Shown here: piece by piece, positions 22,758 through 34,534 of the stretch
How the letters are laid out: each line of letters begins with the position of its first letter
Position numbering within the stretch: the first letter of the stretch is position 1
Origin: Aphrophora alni
Lineage: Eukaryota > Arthropoda > Insecta > Hemiptera > Aphrophoridae
DNA length: 64,000 bases
NCBI GenBank assembly: GCA_963513935.1
Contig: OY740765.1
Span: 76,615,718-76,679,717 of the forward strand
Reading direction: 5' to 3'
The notes under the pieces: model-generated
Told to the model about the DNA's origin: nothing
Databases searched by the model: none
Seen by the model: the letters and a program-made list of their open reading frames with translations, nothing else
Made by a program: the position numbers and the translations under genes

Positions 22758-25700
22758 TTAACCTCTTGATGCCCACGCCCGTATATATGCGAGCAGACGA
22801 CTGCCCTGCCAGCAGCCCATGCCCGCATGTATGCGAGTTGGCGTCAGCTGTTTTATATCTCGTTTTTTTGCGTGTTAGCGGTTATACTGCTATGACGTAT
22901 TTGGTATTGAACTGTTCAGCAGAATGCAGGGAAATGAGAGGTAATTTTTGTTTTAGTGCGTCTTAGTCTGCATCACTGCAACTTCCGGTTCACTTTCGTT
23001 ATTTCGCCAGCTGTCACTGTATAGCTGTGGTAGCTTCTTTTGTTGTTGTGTCTTGATAAACAAACAAAATGTCTAATTTGCGTGAACGTGAAATATCAGA
23101 GTGATTTTAGTGATTTTTTAGACAGTGATAGTGATAATGACGAGATAATACGTAGTGTAGAGACGTGTTCAAATCGTGTAGTGGAAAATGTTCCTGGACC
23201 TTCAGGCGATGCACCGACGCATTATAACCTATATGACAATCCAATTCCCGGCCCAAGTGTTGTAAATAGTGAAATATATAATTGTAATAAATATATGAGT
23301 GATATAGACTTAGTTGTAGATAATTGTACTGACAGAATTTTAGATGTAAATAGGACTACTAGTGAGATTGAGATTGATGCAAACCTAGGGTTATTTACTT
23401 ATCCGAAAGATAGGCCTAATGTTTATGAAAACCTAACCCTACTTGTCAATCAGGAAAAGAATATTTTTGAGGTAAACATGCAGACAGATGAGGCAGAAAA
23501 TAATACAAATGTAGGCCTAATTGTTGAACAGCAAGATAATATTCCTGCCGATAGTAATATTGATTGTGTCACTAGGCCTAGCGCCAATATTATGAGGAAA
23601 AAAAGTAAAAAGAAAAAAGAAATAACATTTCCGTGGAAAATCGATCTGAATTTTGTTTCAAATTTATTTGAATTTGACAATTCAAACTCAGGTATTGATC
23701 CAACTATTTCCAAAGAATCATTGTATTTAGAGATGTTTTTCCAATTGTTCAATATGGACCTAATTTCTCACATCGTTGTGGAAACCAACACTTATTTCAC
23801 AGATGTAGTGTCTAAATTGCCTAATTATTCATCAGTTGATGAGCTTAGTACATGGAAACCTGTGGATGAAGATGAACTGATTTGTTTTCTTGCTTTATGT
23901 ATACTAATGTCGCATGTACGAAAGAATAGAATACATGACTACTGGTCTACAGACTCACTGGTGGAAACTAAAATATTTGGACAGGTTATGAGTCGGAATA
24001 GATTCAAGAACATCCTGAAAATGCTTCACTTCAACAAATGGCATATATCAAATTCTAAATCAATGGGCAGAGTCCATAAAATTAGGCCTGTTTTATGTAC
24101 TTTGAACAAAATGTTTTCATCTACATTCAAACCTTTTCAAAACATAGCTATTGACGAAACATTATATCTGTACAAGGGAAAGCTAGTTTTTCGACAGTGT
24201 ATTCCTTCCAAACGTGCTCGATTTGGAATCAAAATGTTTGTTATTTCCGATTGTGACACGGGGTATGTATTGAACATACTTCCATACTTAGGATCTGAAA
24301 CAGAGCTCGAGTTTGTTGAACTGAGAGAAAAAGTCGGCATAACTGGGCAGGTCGTGCTAACACTATCGGAACCATATTTTGACAATGGCCATAAATTATT
24401 TTTAGATAATTGGTATGTCTCACCTTTATTAGCTCAGGAGCTTTTGAAGAGAAAAACAAATATGTGTGGCACAGTAAATCCACAGAGACAAGGTTTACCA
24501 AAAAAGTTGCCACAAGTAAATCCAGGTGAAGTAGATGTCCGATATGCTGACAATATGATGTACTTACGTTGGCAAGACAAACGTGAAGTAAGAATGTTGA
24601 GCACTATGCATTCAAGTGACATGGTTGGCATAGGGAAAAGAAACTGGGAAACTGGTGAAGAAATAATGAAACCCTCGGCGGTAGTCGAATATAACAAGAA
24701 TATGGGAGCTATCGACATTGGTGACATGCAACTCTCTTTCAATTTCACCGCAAGAAAAACCATAAAATGGTATAAGAAACTGTTTTTCCACCTTTTTTAT
24801 GTCGCAGTGAGCAATTCTTATATTTTACACCATCAAGTTCAAAAAAGGAACAAGAATTTTCAGCTGTCCGACTTCCGTAGGGAGCTTGTGAGGCAAATGT
24901 TGGAGCAACATTGTCCAATGAAAAAGAACATTCATGGGGGACGTCCATCCAAAGGAGAAACTCCGCTCCGGCAAACGCAACGCCACTTTTTGACACCTAT
25001 TCCACCTACTGAGAAGAAACTGAAACCTTGCCGCTATTGTCATGTCTGCTCGAACACAAAGTTGAGACCTCAGAAAAGGAAGGAAACACAATACATGTGT
25101 GTTGACTGCAATGTTCCTCTATGTGTCTACCCCTGTATGAAAGACTACTACTGTCTTCACCAGTTTTAGCAGGTAGGCCTAAGTTGTATAAAAGTGTTAT
25201 TAGATTATAAATTTTAGATGGCGCGATGTAACATTATTTTATTGTACATAACATGTAAAAAAGTTATAGTACGGTATATAACATATAAATATAGTTATGA
25301 AGATGTACAATTTTGAATCTAGGGAAGTGTAGATTAGCTTACGTGTACCAAAAACATATATAGCTTGTATATTTGTTCTTTTCTAATTTAATGTAAAAGC
25401 TACAATAAACAGTGTGAAAATCTGTATTTTTTACTTTTACATTTGTTTACATTTTTGCATATAAGATATAATATTTTTTATGATATATGTCTATATATAT
25501 ACATTTTTGTGTAGGGAATTAAATTTCCTACAAAATGTATATAATGATTTTACAATAAAAAAAAAATTATAGTTTTACTTTTGAAATTTCAATATAAAAT
25601 TTTAAAAAATTAAAATAAAGTAAAAAATAATAATAATTTGGCCTAGATAATGTAACTTTTTATACCATTTTCTTATTCCCCTGTTCTTTCTGAACAAAAA

Positions 25701-25833
25701 AATATTACATTGATAGGTTTGCTTCATATTTAGATTTTATATGAATTTTCATAATAATGTCTGCAAATTTGCGAAAAATACCCGGGCTGGAGCTTGTATT
25801 ATACTGATCATAAGTCGGGCATCAAAAGGTTAA
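22758..25833 (+). mobile_element. piggyBac-like transposon with near-intact transposase
   Basis: TTAA borders at 22758-22761 and 25830-25833 enclose inverted repeats CCTCTTGATGCCC and GGGCATCAAAAGG, matching at 12 of 13 bases. The left subterminal region holds two copies of a GCCCRYGCCCGYATRTATGCGAG-like motif (about 22771 and 22817), each a small imperfect palindrome. One 709-codon transposase frame fills the middle. Polyadenylation signals AATAAA lie at 25404 and 25553. The element sits in the same orientation as CLASP, in its 34.8-kb intron. Apart from a problem at the transposase N-terminus it looks structurally complete. Confidence 0.9.
23040..25169 (+). CDS. piggyBac-family transposase (DDE_Tnp_1_7 type)
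   Basis: The frame is open for 709 codons. The N-terminus is acidic (DFSDFLDSDSDNDE), as in other piggyBac proteins. The catalytic aspartates are recognisable at about residue 372 (NIAIDETL), 456 (LFLDNWYVS) and 559, with another at 562 (GAIDIGDMQ). Their spacing of about 84 and 103 residues is close to the known piggyBac triad. The C-terminus is a cysteine-rich zinc-binding domain (CRYCHVC ... CVDC ... CVYPCMKDYYC) that in the family binds terminal repeats. The enzyme cuts and pastes at TTAA without leaving a scar. The frame as listed begins at a TTG codon. The natural-looking ATG at 23069 is in another frame and meets a stop at 23102, so a one-base indel may have broken the start. The first in-frame ATG is near residue 84. 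Confidence 0.9.
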   Translation: MLLCLDKQTKCLICVNVKYQSDFSDFLDSDSDNDEIIRSVETCSNRVVENVPGPSGDAPTHYNLYDNPIPGPSVVNSEIYNCNKYMSDIDLVVDNCTDRILDVNRTTSEIEIDANLGLFTYPKDRPNVYENLTLLVNQEKNIFEVNMQTDEAENNTNVGLIVEQQDNIPADSNIDCVTRPSANIMRKKSKKKKEITFPWKIDLNFVSNLFEFDNSNSGIDPTISKESLYLEMFFQLFNMDLISHIVVETNTYFTDVVSKLPNYSSVDELSTWKPVDEDELICFLALCILMSHVRKNRIHDYWSTDSLVETKIFGQVMSRNRFKNILKMLHFNKWHISNSKSMGRVHKIRPVLCTLNKMFSSTFKPFQNIAIDETLYLYKGKLVFRQCIPSKRARFGIKMFVISDCDTGYVLNILPYLGSETELEFVELREKVGITGQVVLTLSEPYFDNGHKLFLDNWYVSPLLAQELLKRKTNMCGTVNPQRQGLPKKLPQVNPGEVDVRYADNMMYLRWQDKREVRMLSTMHSSDMVGIGKRNWETGEEIMKPSAVVEYNKNMGAIDIGDMQLSFNFTARKTIKWYKKLFFHLFYVAVSNSYILHHQVQKRNKNFQLSDFRRELVRQMLEQHCPMKKNIHGGRPSKGETPLRQTQRHFLTPIPPTEKKLKPCRYCHVCSNTKLRPQKRKETQYMCVDCNVPLCVYPCMKDYYCLHQF

Positions 25834-26050
25834 CACATAATATAATGAAACATCTACTATCTATATCAGTTTGGGAAGGTCTGTAAAACTGCAGTTGAAT
25901 AGATCCTGGAAAACAATAAGGAAAGGCTTATAGCGCAATTCTGTGGAGGAGGGGGGTGGATGTAATGGGGAGTATGGAATAAGCAGTGTATAGGGGTGGG
26001 GATGGGGGATAGTTTTGAATAAAATTGACTTCTTCATTCTTCATTAACCC
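25834..26050. other. CLASP intron between two TTAA elements
   Basis: About 200 bases with a G-rich patch (around 25946-26010). No feature recognised. Confidence 0.5.
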
Positions 26051-28113
26051 TTAACCCTACAACTGTTCAATGTTAAAGGTTTTATTTTGTTAAAAAAATA
26101 ATAAAAAATATTAATTTTACACAAAACCTAACTTATAAGACATCATTTTTCTCAGAAAGATGCATAGAATTCATCTATGTAAAAAAAAAATAAAATTTTT
26201 TGTAACGGTTTTGGAGTAAGTATGTTACATGTCAAAAACGACGTTATCATTTTTCAAGAAAAACCTGATTCATCCAAAATCAAAAGCTTACCACCTTTTT
26301 CTAAGATATACAAAAGTTTTGTGTACTATTTGTGAATATATTTAAAAAAAAAAAATTATAAAATCGTTATATTTAAAAAATAAAAAAAATAAAATTTTAC
26401 GAAAAAACTGAATTTTCTCTTTATTTTTCCCAAAAAACATAAAAAATAGTAAAATATATTTTATACAGAACTTCTATATATCATTATGTCCAGAAAGGTG
26501 CATAGAATTTAGTTGTGTAGTAAAAAAAAATGTTACATGTACCACATTTGGAGTTTTTTGGTCAAATACCAAAAAATCGAGAGTAAAATTTCACAGAAAT
26601 GGTAATCAAAAACATACTAATACATTTTTTACAATTTTTTAAACCTTTATTTGAGATTTCTAATATATTTGTGAATATATTTAGGAAAAAAAAATAATAA
26701 AATCGTTATATTTTAAAAATAAAAAAAAATATTTTACACAAAAACTGAATTTTCTCTTTATTTTTTCCAAAAAACATAAAAAATAGTAAAATATATTTTA
26801 TACAGAACTTCTATATATCATTATGTCCAGAAAGGTGCATAGAATTTATTTGTGTAGTCAAAAAAATGTTACATGTACCACATTTGGAGTTTTTTGGTCA
26901 AATACCAAAAAATCGAGAGTAACGGAGAGTAAATTTTCACAGAAATGGTAATCAAAAACATACTAATACATTTTTTACAATTTTTTAAACGTTTATTTGA
27001 GATTTCTAATATATTTGTGAATATATTTAGGGGAAACAATAATAATATGTTACATTTTCTAAATAAAAACAACGATTTTGACTAAAAAGTGATACTCTGA
27101 CGGTTGAGGTTAGGTTTGTAACCTCAACAATTTAGCCTCACTAGTAACAATCTGAAGATAGGCCAAAGACAAAATCAATATATTTTACTAAGAAAATATA
27201 TACTTTACAAAGAATAACACACATATTTACTTTTATAATCATATAAAACACTAAATATAAGAAAATATGCATATAGGCTACACTTACAATATTGGCCTAG
27301 GTTATCCCAAATATGAACCGTTCAAAAACTAAACTATCACTAAAAAACATAAACTTTAGATATAAAAACACATATATTGTAACTTGTATACACAATTTAT
27401 ATACAATTTGTATACACAAACCTTCAAAATAACAAATATCTAACCCCAAAACAATTTGCGCTACGTCATTTGTTAGAGTTTTTACGCTGCACACTTGCCT
27501 ATGTTCCGAGATGAAAACAAAGGCTTCAAGAGTTCTAAGTAAATATCAAGTGGTACCAACTTATAGAATGGAATTTCCCCTACAACTTAGTGTAAAGAAA
27601 AATAATTTTAAAACCGTAGAGAAACGAATACGTGTATTCCTAAAATGCACTGAATGTAAACTGAATTTCATGTTGTCAGGTTTGTTCTCTGCTCAACTAG
27701 GAATATCTCTGGATCTGTTAGACGCAGAATAATTTGTAATCTATGGTTAGAAAGAGAAACATGTGACCTATAGAACAGTGTTTTAGTTGATTTAAATGAC
27801 AGAAAAATAGGGTTGTAATGATATCGGGAAAATGGCTTCGTGTTTTACGAAAAGACGCAGAGTTGAAAACTACAATTTTACGCAACAAAAATACGCGAAC
27901 TTCACCAATTTTTGGAATATTATTTATAACGTTTTGTGGTATTTTGTTTGCATGATTATGTATCTACGGAATATTAGCTTTCCAACAGTATTTTTTTTAT
28001 TGCGATAGGACGATTCTAAGTGGGCGAAATGTTGAATTGCAAAATATGTGTTTTATAGCCAACTTGTCCGGAGAATGGGTACGGTTTTGGGCCTTAAACA
28101 TATGGAGGGTTAA
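26051..28113 (-). mobile_element. TTAA-family MITE copy D, complete, inverted
   Basis: Begins TTAACCCTACAACTG and ends CATATGGAGGGTTAA with TTAA at both borders; 2,063 bp. Reverse orientation relative to copy B. Two nearly identical internal blocks of roughly 300 bp (around 26400-26690 and 26700-27000) make a tandem duplication. Just outside the left border there is an extra TTAACCC. No transposase. The subterminal hairpin of some relatives is not evident here. Confidence 0.85.
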
Positions 28114-28225
28114 AGCGCTATGTAAAAATACTATAGTACGCTCATTTACTGTAAAAAAATAAAAAATATATTTTCTCAATTTTTTTTAGATTTAGGTAGT
28201 TTTAGTCAAGTAGACAACAGAAATG

Positions 28226-28483
28226 TTATAAATTTTCATTTAATAATGCTAGGCCTACCATAGGCCTACCAATAACCATAGGCCTATGTCTTGGAACTAA
28301 CCCTACTTCTTGATTTTCTTCATTTTCACTAGAACTATCAACTCCGCTTTCACTAATATTGTGTAAAATAAAATTTTCAGCCTCTTCTTGTTCTAGGTTA
28401 TGAAAATCAACCGCACTAGAAAACGATACGTTTATAAGTCCATTTACAAATTCGTCAAAATCAGGATCGTCGGGATGAGCCAT
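28226..28483 (-). CDS. Short acidic ORF, possibly a transposase N-terminal fragment
   Basis: From an ATG at 28483 the - strand encodes 85 residues starting MAHPDDPDFDEFVNG and containing an acidic, serine-rich stretch (ESGVDSSSENEENQE). The preceding sequence is less AT-rich than its surroundings, and the composition differs from nearby intron. Acidic N-termini like this are common in piggyBac-type transposases, but nothing catalytic follows and I do not recognise the protein. It lies just outside copy D. It may be the first exon or a leftover of an element otherwise lost. Confidence 0.3.
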   Translation of the reverse strand: MAHPDDPDFDEFVNGLINVSFSSAVDFHNLEQEEAENFILHNISESGVDSSSENEENQEVGLVPRHRPMVIGRPMVGLALLNENL

Positions 28484-28987
28484 TACAGTGTATATCAAAT
28501 ATACACATTCGATATTGTCCCAGAAAAAGACAAAACTAACAAAATATTTATATTTATTTACCGCCAAAACTCGACGTAAATAAACACACAACACTCAACA
28601 CACTCAACAGACGTCAACAACAAATGCAATCGAGAGTGAAAACACGAAAAAGCTGACCGTAGTAGCCCGCGTTTATAGGCGCAAAAAGCAGTACGGGAGC
28701 GAATGAATACTAGTCTTTGTTGCTAAAAAATACTTTAAGCCAAGTTGAAAAAAAAGGTTTTATGGAAAAAAAAATATATATACATAAAATTACTTAGTGT
28801 GAGTTATAGTAATTACTTTATATAAAATATATAATGTCAAATTAACGAAAAATATTGTCAAAGAGTAAAGTTATCTTTTAAGAATTGGTGTAAATTACTA
28901 TATATTGAAATTTAAAGAAAAATATTGTCAAAAAATAAAATGATCTATTGAGAATTCCAGTAAATTACTTTATATAAAATAGAAATA
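28484..28987. other. CLASP intron with a local AT-rich duplication
   Basis: Upstream of the acidic ORF, then two imperfect copies of a roughly 100-bp AT-rich unit at about 28790-28985, sharing AAAAATATTGTCAAA and GTAAATTACT. No other feature. Confidence 0.45.
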
Positions 28988-30079
28988 CAGTAAAACCCCG
29001 CTTAATCGAAATGAATGCGTGGAATCCATTTAAATTAATTTACTTAAAAAATCTGCAATAAAATTTGAAACAAAACTATATAAACCAAAGGAGATGCAGA
29101 AAGTCACACAGTACTACTACCTGAGTCATCGGCGAGAATTGTTGTTGCCTAGCTTTGTTTACAGTTGTTGACCTTGAGACGGTTTGAGAATGGCTCAAAT
29201 TGTTCAATTTACAAAATGATCAAACATAATAAAATAGAAGGCCGAATTGAAATGTAAGGTATAGAATATGTAAGCCTAAGCCATGCAACAGATAGTAAAA
29301 AGCTTTCATAGACAAGTTTTATTCCTGTCTGTGAAAAATAATTTTGTTAATATGTATAAAATTTATAAAGGCAATCTATGTAAGTAATTAAGAACCAATA
29401 ATAGACAAAAATAAATTTAAAACAATTAAAATTAAGAAAGTTATAGCGAAAAGAAGAGAGGGGGAATAATTTATTTCCTAAAATAGAGAGAGATTTGAAA
29501 TTATGGGAGTTGTTAAGCAGTAGTGAAAAGAGGATAATAATAATTTTAAAAAAATTAAACAATAAAAGGGGGAAGTAGTAAAAATGGGGGTTAAACAGTT
29601 CATACTTGAGGGGTTTTTGAGTGATGTCAACCAAAATAATAATAATTTTATCATTTCAATAATTAATAAATATGGCAAGGGGAAAGATACATAAATGTTA
29701 CTAAACAACTTGCTAAACTAACTGTAGCTGCATGCCTGCATGGTGAGTCATTGTCACCCAGGTGTTTGGCGCACTTTGCCGGTTGAAATGGATGTGCGAC
29801 CGTGCAGCACGTAAATGTTACTCGAAGCTGACTCAACAGAAACTTACAAGCTTATTCTCCAAAAAGTAGACACACCTGTACAGTCCACAGATGTGTTTGT
29901 TGTTTTATTGTGATGAGTAAATATTTTTAAAGTGTTTTTCTCCATAATAAAGGAAATTATTGTAAGTACAGTATGTATATTTTAATTTTTTTTCCCTGCT
30001 CTTTCTCCGGCTAACACAGATTTTCGTTATGTCGGATCGGCCGTGGTCCTTGCTGATCTGACTTAACAAGGTTCTACTG
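28988..30079. mobile_element. Tigger/pogo-like MITE, about 1.1 kb
   Basis: Left end CAGTAAAACCCCGCTTAAT, right end TTAACAAGGTTCTACTG, with TA on both sides. These are Tigger-type inverted repeats. The interior has no transposase frame. Immediately to the right, a stretch ending CGAATAGCGAGGGATTGCTG at about 30180 looks like the end of a second, different Tigger-type element. Confidence 0.75.
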
Positions 30080-31166
30080 TATCACGAATATAATTTCCCT
30101 TTTCCGATAAAGATTTTATTTTTCGCTATTCGCAGTACTTTTTCAGAACGTATCCCCGCGAATAGCGAGGGATTGCTGTATATAATTTTCGGTATATTAA
30201 CCTTATTCGCATATATTTTATATCTTTAATTTAAAAAAAGTGATTAGAAAGAAATTAAAAACAACGGATATATGCGTGCATGTGATTAACAAAGAATAAA
30301 CGGAAGAGTGTTTATTCTTGTGTAGTTAAGGAAGTCAATGGTACTAACCTAGTACCTAAGGAAACGATAACTTAGTTTGCCTTGAACTTCTTTATTCTTT
30401 TGAGTGAATAACAACGCAGATTATTTAGTTGTTAGGATTTTATCTTCATCAACAAAATAAATCGTATATACCTTGAAGGATGTGTCTGAATCTTGAGAGA
30501 TCATAATTTCATTCATAGTCGTTAACATTTGAATATCGAATCCCTAAACACCGGTATCCGTGTGACCTGTACGCATGATTTTTAAACATATTTCTGTTAT
30601 TGATTGCTAAAAAAAATATCATTTCCATTTACAAATAATTTACTTCCCACACATCCTACTATATAGAAAGAATTATATTTCAACGAAAATATATACAACA
30701 AGAAAACTGCAATTTTTATAATGTGTAATCAGAAATATAGATGTTTTACCTGGTTTTGAAATTAAATTGGTTGAGAGTTTGGGGGTTTGTTAGCACTTAA
30801 ACCAGATTTTTTATTCGTACTAGTTTTTTGAAATGATGTTTTATGCTGTTTTGAAGATACTATTTCCATAAATTGCGTTGTGAAATATATATATAGGTTA
30901 TAAGTTTTGTCTCTAATGACTTGTTAACGAATAGACAAAAATAGTTCAGCGATATACTGCTGTCTGCCAGAGAGTATAAGATGACGCAAGTTGACTATGA
31001 CATCAAACGCCAACTTGAATTTAATTTAACTGATTTTTAAACATATAAATAACAATTTAGTTCATGAAAAAAATATGTGTGTTCTATCTTCTTTGTATGA
31101 ACTTTTTCTCTATTAAATCATGCTTATGTATAAGAATGTATATTCCATTCTGGAATAGAATGATGC
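30080..31166. other. CLASP intron, no clear feature
   Basis: AT-rich, with the isolated Tigger-type end noted near 30180. No frames, terminal repeats or RNA genes recognised. Confidence 0.4.
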
Positions 31167-33235
31167 TTAACCCTTGAACTTGCAGGAACTGGCACATGTT
31201 AAAGGATGTTGATGTTTTGTTTTCTTAAAAAATTCATAAAATATATTATTTTTATACAATACCTAACTTATATGACATCATTTTTCTCAGAAAGATGCAT
31301 GGAATTCATCTATGAAAAAAATTTTTTTTTTTTGAAACGGTTTTGGAGTATGTTACATGTCAAAAACGAAGTTATCTTTTTTCAGGAAAAACCTGTATCA
31401 TCCAAAATCAAAAGCTTACCATCGTCTTCTAAGATATACAAAAGTTTTGTGTAATATTTGTTAATATATTTAGAAAAAAAAAATTGTTACGTTTTCAAAA
31501 TTAAAAAAAAATTTTACGAAAAAAGGTAATTTGATAATTTTTTTAAAAAATTCACTAAAAATAGTCATCTATATATCTTTTACACAACTTCTATATATCA
31601 TTATATTCAGAAAGGTGCATAGAATTTAGCTGTGTAGTGAAAAAAAATGATAGATGTAAAAAAATTAGGGTTACTATGTAAAATAGTTTAAAATCGGATA
31701 GTAACGTAGGCAAGAATTCACAGAAATGGTAATGTACTCCATACTATAATTTTTTATTTTGATTTTTTGAAGTATTACTAGAGATTTTAATATATTTGTG
31801 GATAAAAGTTGCTAAAAAGAAAAATCAATTTTTAAAATTTTTATTGGACGTGGTACATTTTTACATAAAAAGTGAATATTGTCTAACTATTTTCAAAAAT
31901 TCACAAAAAATAAAATAATAATCAATAACCGAATTTTTATTACCTATGTTCTCACAAAGATACATAGATTTTATGTACGTGTAATGCAAAAACTTTTAGA
32001 TTTAAAAATTTTAGAGTTATAAGGTAATATATCAAAAAATCGGAAAGTAACGGAGGCAAAATTCCACAGAAATAGGTATATAAAACAATAAAAAAAAATT
32101 TATAGATAGGCCTATATAATTTTATAAACATTTTGCATACATTTTGGTAAAAACATAATCAATTTATAAAATTTTAATTAGACAAAATTATTCTGATATA
32201 TAAAACTAATGGAAACTTGCTAATATGGTCACACCAGATATATCATAACCTTTCTTTATTTTTAGATATTCCTATATAAATTTATAGACATTTTGCATAT
32301 ATTTTGGTAAAAACAATCAATTTATAAAATGTTCATTAGACAAAATTATTTGTATTAGTAAACACAATGTGTTTTGCTACAAATTTGCTATGAAGGAAGA
32401 CCAATTTCCAACATAACCTCTATCTCTAGATAGCCTCAATATTTGATGTCTGACAATAACATTCACTCAGAACAATAAATTCTACAAACAATAATACTGA
32501 TATTGTAATTTGTATACACAATTTATAATAAATAAATAAAACAAACCTTCAAAATAAGAGAAAAATAATCCCAAATCAATAATCGCTTGGCAGCTTTCAC
32601 GGCTTTCATACGTCATTTCACTCACAAACTTAGGCTTCATTCCAAGCTAAAAACAACAACATCAAGGTTTCTTTTGCCTATATCAAGTGGTACCAACATA
32701 TAGAATGAAATCTCCTCTACAACATACTATAAAGTTCGATTACAAAAATTCGATTCAGTAATCGATAATCTTATTTAATAAACTCACCGAATTCCAAGTG
32801 AATTTCGTTCCGTTAGGTTACTACTTTCATCAAGTAGAAATATCTTTCGATCTGTGAGTCACAGAACAATTTGTAAACTACGGTTATAAAGAGAAATATG
32901 TGATCTATAGAACAGTGTTTTGGTCGATCCGTTTGACAGAAAAATAGATTTGTGATCATATGTGGAAAAGTGGCGTCACTTTTACTAAAAGGCGCATGGT
33001 TCAAATCTTTGACGTTACATATTAAAAATACGTGAACTTCAGCAATTTTTGGAATATTATTTATATCGTTTTGTGGTATTTTTTTTTGCATGATTATGTA
33101 TCTACGGAACATTAGCTTTCTAACACTATTTTTTTTTATTGTGATAGGACGATCTTAAGTGGGCGAAATTTTGAATTGCAAAAAACGCGTTTTATAGGTG
33201 AAACATAGCCAACTAGTTCGGGAGTGTGGGTCAAT
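31167..33235 (-). mobile_element. TTAA-family MITE copy E, inverted
   Basis: Starts TTAACCCTTGAACTTGCAGG and runs through the usual blocks in reverse orientation to about 33235, where GTGGGTCAA probably represents a mutated AGGGTTAA. An internal block near 32110-32170 is repeated at 32275-32345 (ACATTTTGCATA(C/T)ATTTTGG). It abuts copy F head to tail. Non-coding. Confidence 0.75.
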
Positions 33236-33332
33236 TTCGGATACTTGCTAGTATGATGGTCAACCCTGGAAGTAGGCAATGTTAAATGCACTTTGTTTGT
33301 TTAAAAATTAATAAAAAATATTATTTTTATAC

Positions 33333-33899
33333 TGTGGTGAATCCACGGGTATTTGGGGATCACCGTATTAAGATCACGGTATAAGATATGCGATGTGCGC
33401 GCATATTAACTAAGATGAGAGACAGTCGTTCACAGTGCGCTGAAGTCAGCGGACGTAAGTTGCGCGTTGTTACAATTTAACCTTTTGGTAATAAACCTAA
33501 ATGGCTACCTAAACCATAATTGTGGGGTCTGATCGACACCCGGGTGTTACGTAGTCTTTAGTAGGTCATCCGACTAAATTGAGAAGGAATTATTATGACC
33601 TAAAAGGGTTAACATAATTCTCCCATTACGCCTGTCCCTAACCGATAAGTTATTCAAATATAATAATTAATAAGTTAGTTTAGTTATTAAATTATATGTC
33701 ATCATAAGCTGACTGTGAACATAGTGATTAGTTAGGTTTGAGACTAAGCGTTAATTAACAATCCAATATATTTACTGGGTAAGTCCTAACATGTTTTTCC
33801 AAACCCTCCTTCTGGAACCTTAAGCTGTTCGAACGTCTGGACCAATCGAATAACCAGGGCTGACGTTCGCCAGAGTTGGCAGCAGACACGTTCGTCGCA
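33333..33899. mobile_element. Solo LTR, 567 bp
   Basis: The insertion starts TGTGGTGAATCC and ends CGTTCGTCGCA, so it has TG..CA ends, and it is flanked by ATAC at 33329-33332 and 33900-33903. In other family copies the sequence reads straight through this point with a single ATAC, which confirms an insertion with a 4-bp target duplication. It is less AT-rich than its surroundings. There is no internal retroelement sequence, so it is a recombination product of an LTR retrotransposon different from the one at 40098-49832. Orientation is not certain. Confidence 0.85.
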
Positions 33900-34441
33900 A
33901 TACAAAACCTAACTTATATATCATTTTTCTCAGAAAGATGCGTAGAATTTATCTATGTAATAAATATTTTTTTTGAAACGGTTTTGGAATAAGTATGTTA
34001 GATGTCAAAAAAAAGATAACATTTTTCAGAAAAACCTGTATCATCCAAAATAAATAGCTTACCACCTTTTTTCAAGATATACAAAAGTTTTGTATAATAT
34101 TTGTGAATATATTTAGAAAAAAAATTGTTACATTTTCAAAATAAAAAAAAATTGGTTTACGAAAAAAGGGAAATTGTTAAATTTATTTTCAAAAATTCAC
34201 CAAAAATAGTAATATTTCTATTACTTCTATATATCATTATATTCAGAAAGGTACATAGATTTTAGCTGTGTAGTGAAAAAAAATGTTAGATGTAAAAAAT
34301 TTGGAGTTGTCAAATAGCAAAAAATCAGAAATTATTGGAGGCAAGAATTTCACAGAAATGGTAATGTACATCATACAAATTTTTTTTTTTTGAATTTTTT
34401 CAAGTACTAGAGATTTGTAATATATTTGTCAATATATTTAA

Positions 34442-34476
<35 letters not shown>

Positions 34477-34534
34477 TGTTACATTTTCAAAAAAAAAAAT
34501 TGTTTACGAAAAAAGGGAAATTGTTACACTTATT

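Noticed and set aside
23450..25091. Several - strand frames of 80-110 codons over the piggyBac transposase
   Set aside because: They are antisense to a clear 709-codon transposase and have no independent signal.
22758..25833. This piggyBac as the source of the TTAACCCT family
   Set aside because: Its inverted repeats (CCTCTTGATGCCC) differ from TTAACCCTNNAACCGG beyond the shared TTAA and the CC that follows it.
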